Shown: positions 1-8,211, counted from the first letter of the stretch. The stretch is DNA of 64,000 bases from Pontibacter ramchanderi (GCF_002846395.1 NZ_PJMU01000002.1:372001-436000); one strand, 5' to 3'. The notes: generated by a model not told the origin, from the letters alone. Program-made: numbers and translations.

Positions 1-138
1 CTTGCCAAAGATGCGTTTGTTCCCGATCCGCATGATAACCAGGGCGACAATGAACACCAGCACCGCCCGGATAGACATCTGCCACCACGTAAGCGAATCA
101 GAATCTATCCCTAAGAGTGTATTCACAAAGTCAGCCAT
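1..138 (-). CDS. YetF/DUF421 family membrane protein (N-terminal part, cut by window edge)
   Basis: Only the first 46 residues are in the window; the gene runs off the left edge. The start ATG lies at 136-138 on the minus strand. The visible part has a short polar head (MADFVNTLLGIDSDSLTWWQ) followed by a hydrophobic helix ending in RIGNKRIFGK. This is the usual opening of the DUF421/YetF family, where a membrane helix is followed by a conserved R-x-x-G-[KR]-R-x-x-x-[KQ] stretch. Family members are small inner-membrane proteins with a cytoplasmic domain; their molecular role is poorly known and some are linked to spore or stress phenotypes. It follows the 642-residue secreted-protein gene by 41 bases on the same strand, so the two may be co-transcribed. 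Confidence 0.75.
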   Translation of the reverse strand, partial: MADFVNTLLGIDSDSLTWWQMSIRAVLVFIVALVIMRIGNKRIFGK

Positions 139-179
139 ACAGTCCCAACGGGGAAAATCGTGGGAATGTTATCGGCCTG

Positions 180-2108
180 TTACTGGCACTCGCAGAGCTT
201 CTTGTCTAGTTCGCAAAGTATGGCATAGTGCTGTTCTACTTCCTTCATTAAGCCTGTCAGCTGCTTGTTATAAGCCTGCACCTGTTGCAGGCGCGGGTTC
301 TCGGGTGCATTTTTAGCGAGCGTGTCCAGTTCTTTTATTGTAGCTGCAAACGCGCTGCTTCTCTCACCCAGCTTGGCGTAGTACTGGTCCATGCCATTGT
401 CCGCACTAGCCACGGCAACGGCCTGCAGGTTGTTGTCGAAGCACAGCTGCCAGCGCAGGTGGCGCAGCACTTGCTGCTCGGCGGCGCTTTGCAGTTTGCC
501 CATCTCCTTTGTCTCTTCTTTCAGCCTGGAGTTTTCAAGGCGCTTGTTATACTCGTTCACGGCATCCCGCACCTTGTCGCGGCAGCTCAGGCAGTTGCTT
601 GCGTTGGCCTTGTCCTGCAGGGCATTTCGCATCGACAGGGTCTCATCAGAGGCTTGTGCATCAGTGAGTGTCTTTACTTCCTTCTCAAACACTTCGCGGT
701 ACTGCAGGTCTTCCAATCGTTTGGTCAGGCGCACGATGGCCTCCCCTTCTACCGAAGCAGATAGGTAATCGGCACGGGGCAACTCTACCGACGACAGCTT
801 GGCCAGGGCAGCTTCGCGCTTGGCAGGTGTGTCCCAGGCCTTTGGATTGTTCTCAAGTTCCTGCAGCGTGTTCACCAGCACCTTGGCGTTTTTCAGGTTA
901 TGGTCGGCATCCAGGTATAGGTCGGCATTGGCCAGTATCGAGGTATACTCCGGGCGGAAGATGTTCTTATAGGTAGAGTTCTTGTCAAACTCCTTCTCCC
1001 GTGCCTCGAAGGCCGTTTTGAGTCGCTTGTACTCCTGCATGATGCCGAACAGATTCTTAGCGTTAACCTCCGGGGAATTGTTGCGGTAATTGAGTCGATA
1101 GGCGTTCAGGTTCTGCTTCATCTCGGCAAAGATGCGCAGAAACTCCACGTACAGCTTCTCCTGGCGGTAAGTCTCGTCGTTCATCAGCTTCGTGTCGTAG
1201 GCCGTCTGGATCTTCTGCTTGCGCTTCTCGATCAGGTCCATGGTCACTTCATCGCCGGTCAGCACATCCACTTTGTAGAGCGACTTGTAGTTGGCCACCA
1301 CAATGTAGGGGTACTCTTTATACCCAATGGCTTCTTCTATTTGTTTGCGGTCCAGCTTGTTCGAGTTCTTGCTCAGGTAGTCGGCTAGTTTGGCTGGCTT
1401 TAGCGTAACAGTTTTCACGCTGCCTGGCACAAACACGTATACCTTCACCGAGTGCAGACGCGTATCGAAATCCTGCCCCTCGTACAGGCGGATGGTCGAG
1501 CTGAACTTATACTCTTTCTTTTTGGCGCGTGAGTTCAGCAGATTACCAAACTCCCCCACCAGCGACATCACCGCTACCGACGGGTTCGTCAGGTTTGAAA
1601 GGCTCACCAACTGGCTGGCTACCAGGTTAAACACCTGATCACCGTCCTGATTCGTGACTGCCTTGGCATTAATAGACGCGTCGATGCTGTTCTGTGCAGA
1701 AGTCAGCGGCATTTTGTCGATGATGCGCACCACTTCCAGGTGGTCGCTTACCTGGGTATGGTACTCCTTTTTATCAGTGTTGATGTGGAAATTGAAGAGT
1801 GGGTAAACGATCTGGTCGTTACCGAAGAGCTTCAGGTTTTTGAGCTGTGCCGTGATGAACAGATACTCCAGTTCGTAGGCGTAATTCTTCTTGCTTTTCT
1901 TCTTCACCCCCGACTCCAGCTCGTTGAGCACACGGTTAAACTGGCCACCATTATAGAGGTAGATGTCGGTAGTGAGGTACTGCCACTCGTCCGAAAAATT
2001 AAATTTATCGTTGTAACTATAGCCTAGCCTCGTTTCGATGTTCTGCTGGGCAAAAGCCTGCTGGCACAGTAACAGTGACAGCGCAAAGAGTGAGAAAATT
2101 TTCTTCAT
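180..2108 (-). CDS. Secreted or periplasmic protein of unknown function, 642 aa
   Basis: The start ATG at 2106-2108 opens a clear signal peptide (MKKIFSLFALSLLLCQQAFA, cleavage expected before QQ). Residues about 25-330 look like a mixed alpha/beta region with the aromatic pattern of an outer-surface protein. Residues 330-640 are rich in Lys, Glu, Ala and Leu and look largely helical, with possible coiled coils. A CLSC pair occurs near residue 508, and the protein ends in CDKKLCECQ, so disulphide bonding is possible. I do not recognise a family. A TAATTTTG box on the minus strand at 2203-2210 could be the -7 element. The YetF-like gene follows 41 bases downstream. Confidence 0.8.
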   Translation of the reverse strand: MKKIFSLFALSLLLCQQAFAQQNIETRLGYSYNDKFNFSDEWQYLTTDIYLYNGGQFNRVLNELESGVKKKSKKNYAYELEYLFITAQLKNLKLFGNDQIVYPLFNFHINTDKKEYHTQVSDHLEVVRIIDKMPLTSAQNSIDASINAKAVTNQDGDQVFNLVASQLVSLSNLTNPSVAVMSLVGEFGNLLNSRAKKKEYKFSSTIRLYEGQDFDTRLHSVKVYVFVPGSVKTVTLKPAKLADYLSKNSNKLDRKQIEEAIGYKEYPYIVVANYKSLYKVDVLTGDEVTMDLIEKRKQKIQTAYDTKLMNDETYRQEKLYVEFLRIFAEMKQNLNAYRLNYRNNSPEVNAKNLFGIMQEYKRLKTAFEAREKEFDKNSTYKNIFRPEYTSILANADLYLDADHNLKNAKVLVNTLQELENNPKAWDTPAKREAALAKLSSVELPRADYLSASVEGEAIVRLTKRLEDLQYREVFEKEVKTLTDAQASDETLSMRNALQDKANASNCLSCRDKVRDAVNEYNKRLENSRLKEETKEMGKLQSAAEQQVLRHLRWQLCFDNNLQAVAVASADNGMDQYYAKLGERSSAFAATIKELDTLAKNAPENPRLQQVQAYNKQLTGLMKEVEQHYAILCELDKKLCECQ

Positions 2109-2255
2109 AAAGTACGTATAGCCGTTACAGCGGCAGATTTAGGGGTAGCTTATGCTTCTGAACCTAACGTTAAGACTTGAAATTAAGTGCCTTATCAGAT
2201 TGCAAAATTACTGATCCGGCCAGATTTTTTTTAAAATAAAACCAGTACAAAAACT

Positions 2256-2648
2256 ATGCTTAGAACATTATTCGTGGCGGTTGCCCTCTTGTTGTGCCCG
2301 ATTATGCTACTACCTGTCGCGGCACAGGATACTTCCGAACGAACGACCACTTCCCCCACCATGTCAGAAGAGCAAAAGGTGCAGCAGCTTATTGAATATG
2401 TCCGCACCCTGGAGGGAGCCACTTTTATACGCGACAACAGCGAATTCCCACCGGAGAAGGCCGCCGGCCACCTGGCTTCCAAATGGAAAAAGCACGCTTC
2501 CAAGATTAAAACAGCTGAGGAGTTTGTTACTAAACTGGCCTCTGAGTCTTCGTCGGGCACCCCCTATAGCATCAGGTTTGCCGATGGCACCACCAGCACC
2601 ACCCGCGATGTGCTGCTTCGGCAACTGAGTGCGCTGGCCACTCAATAA
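2256..2648 (+). CDS. DUF5329 family secreted protein
   Basis: 130 residues with a signal peptide of about 24 residues (ending LLPVAAQ). The mature part has the features I associate with DUF5329: an early I-E-Y-V-R-T-L-E-G-A-T-F-I-R-D motif, a helix ending in AAGHLASKWKK, a helix with AEEFVTKLA, then the GTPYSIRFADGT strand and a C-terminal DVLLRQL helix. The family's function is unknown; members are short periplasmic proteins. The gene is divergent from the 642-residue gene, with about 147 bases between them. It is followed 83 bases later by the SpoIIAA-like gene on the same strand. Confidence 0.75.
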   Translation: MLRTLFVAVALLLCPIMLLPVAAQDTSERTTTSPTMSEEQKVQQLIEYVRTLEGATFIRDNSEFPPEKAAGHLASKWKKHASKIKTAEEFVTKLASESSSGTPYSIRFADGTTSTTRDVLLRQLSALATQ

Positions 2649-2731
2649 AGGCAAATAATGTACAAAAACAGGTATAAGTATAGCCTAAACCGAATACTAT
2701 ACTGGAACGCTGGCACCGTCGTTACGTAATT

Positions 2732-3118
2732 ATGACGACAAACCTGATCCCCATGCTACAATTACTGGAAGAGTCACGAGACGAGTTGGTTGCTTTTCGC
2801 CTGGCGGGCAGCATAGACCGCCACGACTACGAGGTAATGCTCCCCATATTGGAAGAGAAAATAAAACAGCACGGCAAGATACGGGTATACGCGGAGATCC
2901 AGGAAGCCGAAGAAATATCGCTGAAGGCGCTTTGGGAAGACCTGAAGTTCGATTTCCGCCACGCAGGTGACTTTAAACGCGTGGCACTGGTCGGCAACCG
3001 CAGGTGGCTGGACTGGCTCACCGTGATGGCAAGCCCTTTCACGACGGCCAAAATCAAACACTTTGAGGTGATCGACCGCGACAAGGCATTGGATTGGGTG
3101 CGCGAGGATGGTGAATGA
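2732..3118 (+). CDS. SpoIIAA-like (STAS-fold) protein
   Basis: 128 residues, cytoplasmic, no signal peptide. The sequence follows the SpoIIAA-like family (the group resembling anti-sigma-factor antagonists and CRAL-TRIO-like STAS proteins). An N-terminal strand pair (ELVAFRLAGSIDRHDYE) leads to a helix PILEEKIKQHGKIRVYAEI, then a long helix and a DFKRVALVGNRRWLDW strand-loop, and a C-terminal ALDWVRE helix. These proteins often occur in stress-response settings; the exact partner is unknown. An earlier Met-Thr-Thr start at 2732 is used; Met9 could also serve. Confidence 0.75.
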   Translation: MTTNLIPMLQLLEESRDELVAFRLAGSIDRHDYEVMLPILEEKIKQHGKIRVYAEIQEAEEISLKALWEDLKFDFRHAGDFKRVALVGNRRWLDWLTVMASPFTTAKIKHFEVIDRDKALDWVREDGE

Positions 3119-3455
3119 ACAACTCGGCTAAAGCGTACGGCAGTTGTTACGCTGCCTTCTCTACGATGTAACTTAAGCATTAGCCTGCTCCTCTCTACAC
3201 ATTATCTTCCCGTCAAACGGCTTCATATTCTTAACACTTTCGCCTTCCCCCATAGGTTATTTCGCTTCTATCAAAATATTTCCTCCCATCTGCAAAAGAA
3301 TACATAGCTTTAGCATAATATTTGCTCGGTAGCATGTGTTACAAAGCAGAAAAATGACGAAAGTTATACCTAGGCGCTCCATTTTTCGTTTTGTAGCCTA
3401 GTTGTCTTTTAAGAATCAATCATAAAACAACCTAATCAATAAACACCCCAAACAC
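3119..3455. other. Intergenic region before the OmpA-type lipoprotein gene
   Basis: About 337 AT-rich bases. I see no convincing open frame or RNA gene. One copy of the TATACCT motif lies at 3366-3372. No perfect TAnnTTTG box is present; TAATATTTG near 3319 is one base too long. The promoter of the OmpA gene is presumably here. Confidence 0.5.
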
Positions 3456-4172
3456 ATGAACTCTAATTTCACGAAAGCATCGCTGTCACTGCTGCTGTGT
3501 GGCGCCCTGATGTCGTCTTGCGTCTCTTCTAAAAAGTACGATGAGTTGAAAGCCAGCAAAGAGGCTTTGGAACGTGAGCAGGCCGCCAGCCGCGAAAAGG
3601 AAAAAGAGCTAAGCAATACGCTGCGTGCGCGTGAGCAAAAACTGACCGAGTTGGAGCGCGCCATGAACGACCAGAAGAAAATCCTCGATAACCTTCGCAA
3701 CGAGGTGACTGGTGCACTGTCTGGCTTTAACCAAGGCGACCTGAGCGTGAACATCAAAGACGGCAAGGTATACGTGTCGATGTCTGACAAGCTCCTTTTT
3801 GCAACAGGCAGCACCAAAGTTAACAACACCGGCAAGCAGGCCCTCGACCAGTTAGTAGACGTACTGAAGAAAAACCAAAGCGTGGGCGTGATGGTAGAAG
3901 GCCACACTGATGACGTGGAAGTACGACCAGGCACAAAGGACATTGCCGATAACTGGGACCTGAGTGTGCTGCGTGCCACCGAAATCACTCGCCTGATGGC
4001 ACAGCGCGGTCTATCTCCTGACCGCATTACGCCGGCTGGCCGCGCCTATTTCCAGCCAGTAGACACAGGCCGCACGCCTGCCGCCAAAGCCAAGAACCGC
4101 CGTACCGAGATCATTCTGACTCCGGACTTCACAGAGATTTACAAAATTCTGGGTGTGCAGTCGATGAAGTAG
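3456..4172 (+). CDS. OmpA/MotB-type lipoprotein, peptidoglycan-associated
   Basis: 238 residues. The N-terminus is a lipoprotein signal with the lipid-attachment Cys at residue 22 (ALMSSC). Residues about 28-90 form a charged heptad-rich segment expected to be coiled coil (KASKEALEREQAASREKEKEL region). Residues about 110-225 are an OmpA C-terminal domain with the peptidoglycan-binding signature GHTDD, the following N-W-D-L-S-x-x-R-A and the GRAYFQPV strand. It likely tethers the outer membrane to the cell wall. It is a single-gene unit, closed by a strong hairpin terminator. Confidence 0.9.
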   Translation: MNSNFTKASLSLLLCGALMSSCVSSKKYDELKASKEALEREQAASREKEKELSNTLRAREQKLTELERAMNDQKKILDNLRNEVTGALSGFNQGDLSVNIKDGKVYVSMSDKLLFATGSTKVNNTGKQALDQLVDVLKKNQSVGVMVEGHTDDVEVRPGTKDIADNWDLSVLRATEITRLMAQRGLSPDRITPAGRAYFQPVDTGRTPAAKAKNRRTEIILTPDFTEIYKILGVQSMK

Positions 4173-4195
4173 GCGCTATACCTTATAGAATACCA

Positions 4196-4232
4196 AAATG
4201 CCGCTGCTCAAATCGGGCAGCGGCATTTTTTT
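4196..4232 (+). terminator. Rho-independent terminator after the OmpA-type gene
   Basis: An inverted repeat AATGCCGCTGC / GCAGCGGCATT with a 9-base loop is followed by a run of T. It lies between convergent genes and may work for both strands. Confidence 0.85.
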
Positions 4233-4247
4233 GGTATACCTGCTAAG

Positions 4248-4772
4248 CTATTCTGCTATACCTTTGCCCAGTGTTTTAGCCTGAGCTATAGCCTGCAGCA
4301 ATTCTTTGGGGCGTTGCGAGCCGATCAGGAGCGATTCGCGGGTATAGAAACGTAGCAGCACCCCTTCCCTGCCCGACATGCTGTAGGCCTTGCCATTTGC
4401 TCCCCAGCGTATGCCCCAACCACCGTACTCCCGGATCGGATCATAGGTCACTTTCTCGAGATCACGCACTGTGTGCAAGGGTATACGCACCGGTTTCAGG
4501 TGAAAAGGGCGTAAACGAATCTGCAGCATACCTGGCGTTACCGTAGTGGTCAGCGTCATCCGATAAAAAAAGAAAGGCAGCCCAAAACCGACCAGCGCCA
4601 GCAGGATGCTCAGTTGTATGTCCGGGACAGGCCGGTTGCCTAACACGCCGCCCAGCACCACCTGGTAGATGAAACCGGCCCAGAATACGCTGGCTATACC
4701 TAACAAAAGCGCCCACAGCCAGAATTGCTTAAAACGCTGCTTCTCCTGAAACAAGATGTGCTGCTCCTCCAT
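4248..4772 (-). CDS. Two-helix membrane protein with PH-like domain (DUF6141-like)
   Basis: 174 residues. After a charged head (MEEQHILFQEKQRFKQFW) come two membrane helices at about residues 16-38 and 52-72. The C-terminal half contains the conserved block YDPIREYGGWGIRWG...GKAYSMSG...GVLLRF...LIGSQRPKEL, a pattern I know from small bacterial membrane proteins with a PH-like fold (DUF6141 and relatives). Function is unknown. The gene lies downstream of the trans-sulfuration gene on the same strand with an 83-base gap that carries three tandem TATACCT copies (4773-4797), so they may or may not be one unit. Confidence 0.7.
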   Translation of the reverse strand: MEEQHILFQEKQRFKQFWLWALLLGIASVFWAGFIYQVVLGGVLGNRPVPDIQLSILLALVGFGLPFFFYRMTLTTTVTPGMLQIRLRPFHLKPVRIPLHTVRDLEKVTYDPIREYGGWGIRWGANGKAYSMSGREGVLLRFYTRESLLIGSQRPKELLQAIAQAKTLGKGIAE

Positions 4773-4798
4773 CTATACCTATACCTGCTATACCTTAC

Positions 4799-4844
4799 GG
4801 AAATAGCCGCCCCACTTGTGAGCGGAACGGCTATACCTTTCGGT
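4799..4844 (-). terminator. Possible terminator after the trans-sulfuration gene
   Basis: On the minus strand AAAGGTATAGCCG pairs imperfectly with CGGCTATTT around a loop of about 20 bases. There is no long T run, so this is weak. Confidence 0.3.
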
Positions 4845-4855
4845 TTTTGTGATGA

Positions 4856-5995
4856 CTACCCGATGGCCTGCTCCAGGTCGGCCAGCAGGTCTTCAATGTC
4901 CTCTATACCTACGCTCAGGCGAATGAGCGAATCACTCAGGCCCGCCTTCAGGCGCTCGGCGCTCGGTATGCTGGCGTGCGTCATAGAAGCCGGGTGCCCG
5001 CAAAGCGACTCCACACCGCCCAACGACTCGGCCAAAGAAAAGTACCTGAAGCGCTCCAGCGCAGCAATGGCGTCTTCCATTCTATCGCCTTTCAGCACAA
5101 ACGAAACCATACCACCGTACGAGCGCATCTGCTCCTTGGCTACCCGGTGGCTCGGATGACTTTCCAGACCAGGCCAAAACACTTTCTCTACCTTCTCGTG
5201 GTTTTTGAGGTACTGGGCCACGGCGCGGCCGTTTTCGCAATGGCGCTCCATGCGGATGTGTAGCGTTTTGAGGCCACGCAGCACCAGGAAACAGTCTTGT
5301 GGGCCTGGCGTGCCGCCGCAGGCATTCTGGATAAAGGCCAGTTTCTCGTGCAACGTGTCATCCTTCACAATCGCGGCGCCCATCACCACATCGGAGTGGC
5401 CGGCCATGTACTTGGTAAGCGAGTGCATCACAATGTCAGCCCCCAGATCGAGTGGCGTCTGCAGGAAGGGCGTGGCAAAGGTGTTGTCGGCCACCAGCAG
5501 CAGGTTGTGCTTTTTGGCGATGGCGGCGCAGCCTTTTATGTCGATGATGTTGAGCAGCGGGTTGGTGGGCGTTTCTACCCAAACCATGCGTGTGTTCTCA
5601 TTCACCAGCGCCTCTACCTTGCTCAGGTCGCTCATGTCGGTGAAGTGGAACTTGAGGCCGTAATTCTGAAAGATCTTGGTGAAGATGCGGTAGCTGCCGC
5701 CGTACAGGTCGTTGGTGGAAATCACCTCGTCGCCTGGCTTCAGCATTTTGATGATGGCGTCGATGGCGGCCATACCTGAAGCGAAACAAAGACCATGCTT
5801 GCCATTCTCCAGCTCGGCCAGCGCATTTTGCAGGGCCGTGCGCGTTGGGTTGTGCGTACGTGAATACTCATACCCCTTGTGGTCGCCCGGTGAGCGCTGT
5901 ACGTATGTAGAGGTCTGGTAAATGGGCGTCATGATGGCGCCTGTGGTTGGGTCCGGCTCCACGCCGGCATGTATAGCTTTTGTTCCGAATTTCAT
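4856..5995 (-). CDS. Cystathionine gamma-synthase / gamma-lyase (PLP trans-sulfuration enzyme)
   Basis: 379 residues from the ATG at 5993-5995 (MKFGTKAIHAG), which fits the family start better than the ATG 11 codons upstream. Family marks: the opening TKAIHAG-x-x-x-DPTTGA-x-x-x-PIYQTSTY, the substrate/PLP region SGMAAI, the PLP-contacting DLYGG, the VADNTFATPFLQ-P block, the PLP lysine in HSLTKYMAGHSDV, and the C-terminal SLGGVESL-x-x-HPASMTH. The enzyme makes or breaks cystathionine with PLP in the cytoplasm. Synthase and lyase cannot be separated from sequence alone here. The upstream region is divergent to the VTT gene and contains a 7-bp inverted repeat. Confidence 0.9.
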   Translation of the reverse strand: MKFGTKAIHAGVEPDPTTGAIMTPIYQTSTYVQRSPGDHKGYEYSRTHNPTRTALQNALAELENGKHGLCFASGMAAIDAIIKMLKPGDEVISTNDLYGGSYRIFTKIFQNYGLKFHFTDMSDLSKVEALVNENTRMVWVETPTNPLLNIIDIKGCAAIAKKHNLLLVADNTFATPFLQTPLDLGADIVMHSLTKYMAGHSDVVMGAAIVKDDTLHEKLAFIQNACGGTPGPQDCFLVLRGLKTLHIRMERHCENGRAVAQYLKNHEKVEKVFWPGLESHPSHRVAKEQMRSYGGMVSFVLKGDRMEDAIAALERFRYFSLAESLGGVESLCGHPASMTHASIPSAERLKAGLSDSLIRLSVGIEDIEDLLADLEQAIG

Positions 5996-6072
5996 AGTAT
6001 CTATTTTAATGGATAAATGGTTTGACACAAGTTAATAAATTTACCCTTCAGGACTTGGGCGACTTAAAAAGG

Positions 6073-6100
6073 CTTTGCGCTGATAGCACATATCGCAAAG
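6073..6100. promoter_or_regulatory. Inverted repeat in the divergent metB-like/VTT intergenic region
   Basis: CTTTGCG and CGCAAAG form a perfect 7-bp stem with a 14-base loop. Read on the minus strand, towards the trans-sulfuration gene, it is followed by CCTTTTTAAG, so it could be a leader attenuator. It could equally be an operator site. No known SAM riboswitch core is visible. Confidence 0.35.
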
Positions 6101-6159
6101 TTTTATTGGCCATACCGTAATCTACGTATACCTTCAGCAATTCCTTGCCCGCAGGGCGC

Positions 6160-6167
6160 TATCTTTG
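6160..6167 (+). promoter_or_regulatory. Candidate -7 element of the VTT gene
   Basis: TATCTTTG fits the Bacteroidota TAnnTTTG consensus 17 bases before the start codon. No good -33 TTTG is seen at the usual distance. Confidence 0.4.
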
Positions 6168-6183
6168 ACCAAAAACGTCTATT

Positions 6184-6903
6184 ATGCTTAAACTGTCCAT
6201 GCTGCGGACTTTTATACGTGAAAACGCGCCTTCCTTTATTTCCATGCTGCTGCTGGTGATCGTGCCGCTGGTGGTGAGTTCCTCGGCAGCCGTATACCTC
6301 TACCAGAACGAAACCCTGCTACAGGACCTGAGCTGGCCACAGATGCTCCTTTACTTTGTCGTGATCTCCTTTACCATGTCACTGGCCCTTACCCCGACTA
6401 CCTTTGTAGCGCTGGTGAGCGGCTTCTACCTGGGTTGGCCTGGCTTTGCGGGTGTGGTCGTGTCGTACGGCATCGCGTCGCTCATCGGCTATACCCTGGC
6501 CCGCCTCATCGACCATGGCAAAATGATGTCCTTCCTGAACCGCTTCGAGAAAACGATGTACCTGATGCAGGAACTGCGCGACCAAAGCTGGAGCCTGATC
6601 TTTCTGACGCGCATTTCTCCTGTCTTGCCGTTCGCACTCATGAACTTTGTGCTCTCGTTGCTGCAGGTCGATAAGCTGAAATTCTTTCTGGCCAGCATGG
6701 TGGGCATGCTGCCCCGCACGCTTTTCTTCTTTTGGGTAGGCACACAGGCCAGCGATGTCATAAAATTACTGCAGGACCCTGGTAGCAACAAAGGAAGCCA
6801 GCTTCTAATGATCGCCTTGATTATCATATCTATAGGTGGGCTATACTTTATTTTTGACCACGCCCTGAAGCGGGCACTGCGCAAAGCGTCGGCAAAAAAT
6901 TGA
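6184..6903 (+). CDS. TVP38/TMEM64 family (VTT domain) membrane protein
   Basis: 239 residues with about six hydrophobic segments. The central VTT domain shows the family features: a helix pair ending in PTTFVALVSGFYLGWPG, the G-I-A-S-L-I-G-Y-T-L-A-R segment, and the late block FLTRISPVLPFALMNFVLSLLQV, which matches the R-x-x-P-x-x-P-x-x-x-x-N-x-x-x-G/S signature. Members of this DedA-related group are inner-membrane proteins implicated in lipid scrambling or transport. The C-terminus is Lys/Arg-rich and cytoplasmic. It is followed by the tRNA-Arg gene under its own promoter. Confidence 0.85.
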   Translation: MLKLSMLRTFIRENAPSFISMLLLVIVPLVVSSSAAVYLYQNETLLQDLSWPQMLLYFVVISFTMSLALTPTTFVALVSGFYLGWPGFAGVVVSYGIASLIGYTLARLIDHGKMMSFLNRFEKTMYLMQELRDQSWSLIFLTRISPVLPFALMNFVLSLLQVDKLKFFLASMVGMLPRTLFFFWVGTQASDVIKLLQDPGSNKGSQLLMIALIIISIGGLYFIFDHALKRALRKASAKN

Positions 6904-6922
6904 GAAAAATTCACTTTAGGGC

Positions 6923-6953
6923 TTGCATTGCAAGAAAAAAGGGCGTTACTTTG
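6923..6953 (+). promoter_or_regulatory. Candidate promoter of tRNA-Arg
   Basis: TTGC at 6923 and TTACTTTG at 6946-6953, about 20 bases apart, match the Bacteroidota -33/-7 pattern with one mismatch in the -7 box. The tRNA begins 21 bases further on. Confidence 0.55.
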
Positions 6954-6973
6954 CATCACCATAACGGAAAAAT

Positions 6974-7047
6974 GGTCACGTAGCTCAACTGGATAGAGCA
7001 TCTGACTACGAATCAGAAGGTTAGGGGTTCGACTCCCTTCGCGACCA
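6974..7047 (+). tRNA. tRNA-Arg (anticodon ACG)
   Basis: A 74-base cloverleaf: acceptor GGTCACG with CGCGACC, D arm GCTC/GAGC, anticodon stem TCTGA/TCAGA around loop CTACGAA (anticodon ACG, to be edited to ICG), and T arm AGGGG-TTCGACT-CCCTT. The discriminator is A. The CCA end is not encoded, since ACC then G follows. The acceptor stem has an A-C mismatch at pair 5/68. This gene reads CGU/CGC/CGA codons after A34 deamination. Confidence 0.95.
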
Positions 7048-7051
7048 CCGA

Positions 7052-7086
7052 AAAGGCCCTTAGAGCAATCTAAGGGCCTTTTTTAT
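7052..7086 (+). terminator. Terminator of tRNA-Arg
   Basis: AAGGCCCTTAGA pairs perfectly with TCTAAGGGCCTT around GCAA and runs into TTTTATTT. Confidence 0.9.
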
Positions 7087-7153
7087 TTCAGGCTATACCT
7101 AATAGGTACGCTTCTACTTACTTCTGACAAAAGAATACCCAAATAGCGATTCT

Positions 7154-7510
7154 TTAGGCCGCTATGCTTTCGGATAAGGGGAAGCTTTGCTTAAATTGCT
7201 CCAATGCTTTGAGATCGGCCTCGTTTACTTGATAGCGCAAATGGTCCATCAGGAGTTCATCCCAATGCACAAATATCTGCCATACCTGGTTGCCACTGAA
7301 ATTCTGGATCTCAGCCTCTGTCATGTCGCGCACAAAAAAGGCGTCCAGTGTTACATCCTCTTCTCGCATGGGTACATGAATATAAGTGCGGTCGCAGTTT
7401 AGAATTTGGATCAGCTCAGCGGGACGCTCATCATTGGCAGGCATATAAAAATAAGCTACCTGATGGAGCCTTTTCAAACCGAGAGGATGTGAGTAAGGGT
7501 AGGGATGCAT
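7154..7510 (-). CDS. Hypothetical protein, 118 aa
   Basis: A cytoplasmic protein with no signal or membrane segment. It starts MHPYPYSHPLGLKRLHQVAYFYMPANDERP, has an acidic, aromatic middle (REEDVTLDAFFVRDMTEAEIQNFSG) and a helical end. I do not recognise a family. Coding quality looks normal: good codon use, no shadow gene opposite. It stands alone, opposite in direction to the tRNA and bacilliredoxin. Confidence 0.6.
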   Translation of the reverse strand: MHPYPYSHPLGLKRLHQVAYFYMPANDERPAELIQILNCDRTYIHVPMREEDVTLDAFFVRDMTEAEIQNFSGNQVWQIFVHWDELLMDHLRYQVNEADLKALEQFKQSFPLSESIAA

Positions 7511-7727
7511 AGTCAGATCTTAAACCAAAGTTCACGCCAAATCCCGGATTTTCTTACTTGCTAAATCAAGCCTTACACACAGTTCACCGGAATATGAGAT
7601 TATACCTGTGATCTACAGCTTCTGTTTTGCTAAAACGCATATTCTCAAAACTATACAAAAAGATATATTTTAAATTCCCTCTTTTTTGTTAAACTCTTAA
7701 CCTGTAGCCTTTCTGCAGAATTATGAT

Positions 7728-7735
7728 TAATTTTG
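7728..7735 (+). promoter_or_regulatory. Candidate -7 element of the bacilliredoxin gene
   Basis: TAATTTTG is an exact TAnnTTTG match 38 bases before the start codon; no clear -33 element. Confidence 0.45.
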
Positions 7736-7772
7736 CGGTATAAATTATCTTTAAATTTTAAAGCTGATAATC

Positions 7773-8195
7773 ATGGGAATGTATCCTGAATATATGGTCG
7801 CCCCGATCCGCGAAGACCTGACCTCTGCAGGTTTTGAGCAACTGATGACCGCAGAAGAAGTAGAGCAGGTGTTATCGTCTAAGGAAGGTACTGTGCTGGT
7901 AGCTGTGAACTCTGTTTGTGGCTGTGCCGCCTCTAAAGCTCGCCCTGCCCTTAAAATGGCTGTTGCCTCTTCTGAGAAACGCCCTGGCAAAATGATTACT
8001 GTTTTTGCAGGTATGGAGCAGGATGCCGTGGCCAAAGCGCGTGAGTACATGTTGCCTTACCCTCCATCGTCTCCTTCCATCGCCCTTTTCAAAGATGGCG
8101 AACTGGTGCACATGATCGAGCGCTACCACATCGAGGGCAACGAACTCAACCGCATCGTAGATAACCTGCAAGGTGCTTTTGAGGCATATTGCTAA
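7773..8195 (+). CDS. Bacilliredoxin, BrxA/BrxB (YphP) family
   Basis: 140 residues with the family hallmark CGC active site (VNSVCGCAASKARPAL, Cys about residues 48-50) in place of a CxxC. The fold is thioredoxin-like: N-terminal helix with L-x-x-A-G-F-x-x-L-x-T-x-x-E-V-E, the TVLVAVNS strand, then FAGMEQDAVAKAREY and the cis-Pro region PPSSPSIALFKDGELVHMIERYHIEG. It removes bacillithiol from S-bacillithiolated proteins in species that make that thiol. Whether this organism makes bacillithiol cannot be seen here. Single-gene unit with its own terminator. Confidence 0.9.
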   Translation: MGMYPEYMVAPIREDLTSAGFEQLMTAEEVEQVLSSKEGTVLVAVNSVCGCAASKARPALKMAVASSEKRPGKMITVFAGMEQDAVAKAREYMLPYPPSSPSIALFKDGELVHMIERYHIEGNELNRIVDNLQGAFEAYC

Positions 8196-8211
8196 GTTAA
8201 AGCCCACTCAA

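Noticed and set aside
5996..6072. SAM-I/SAM-II riboswitch upstream of the trans-sulfuration gene
   Set aside because: The conserved cores are missing; only a plain 7-bp hairpin is present.
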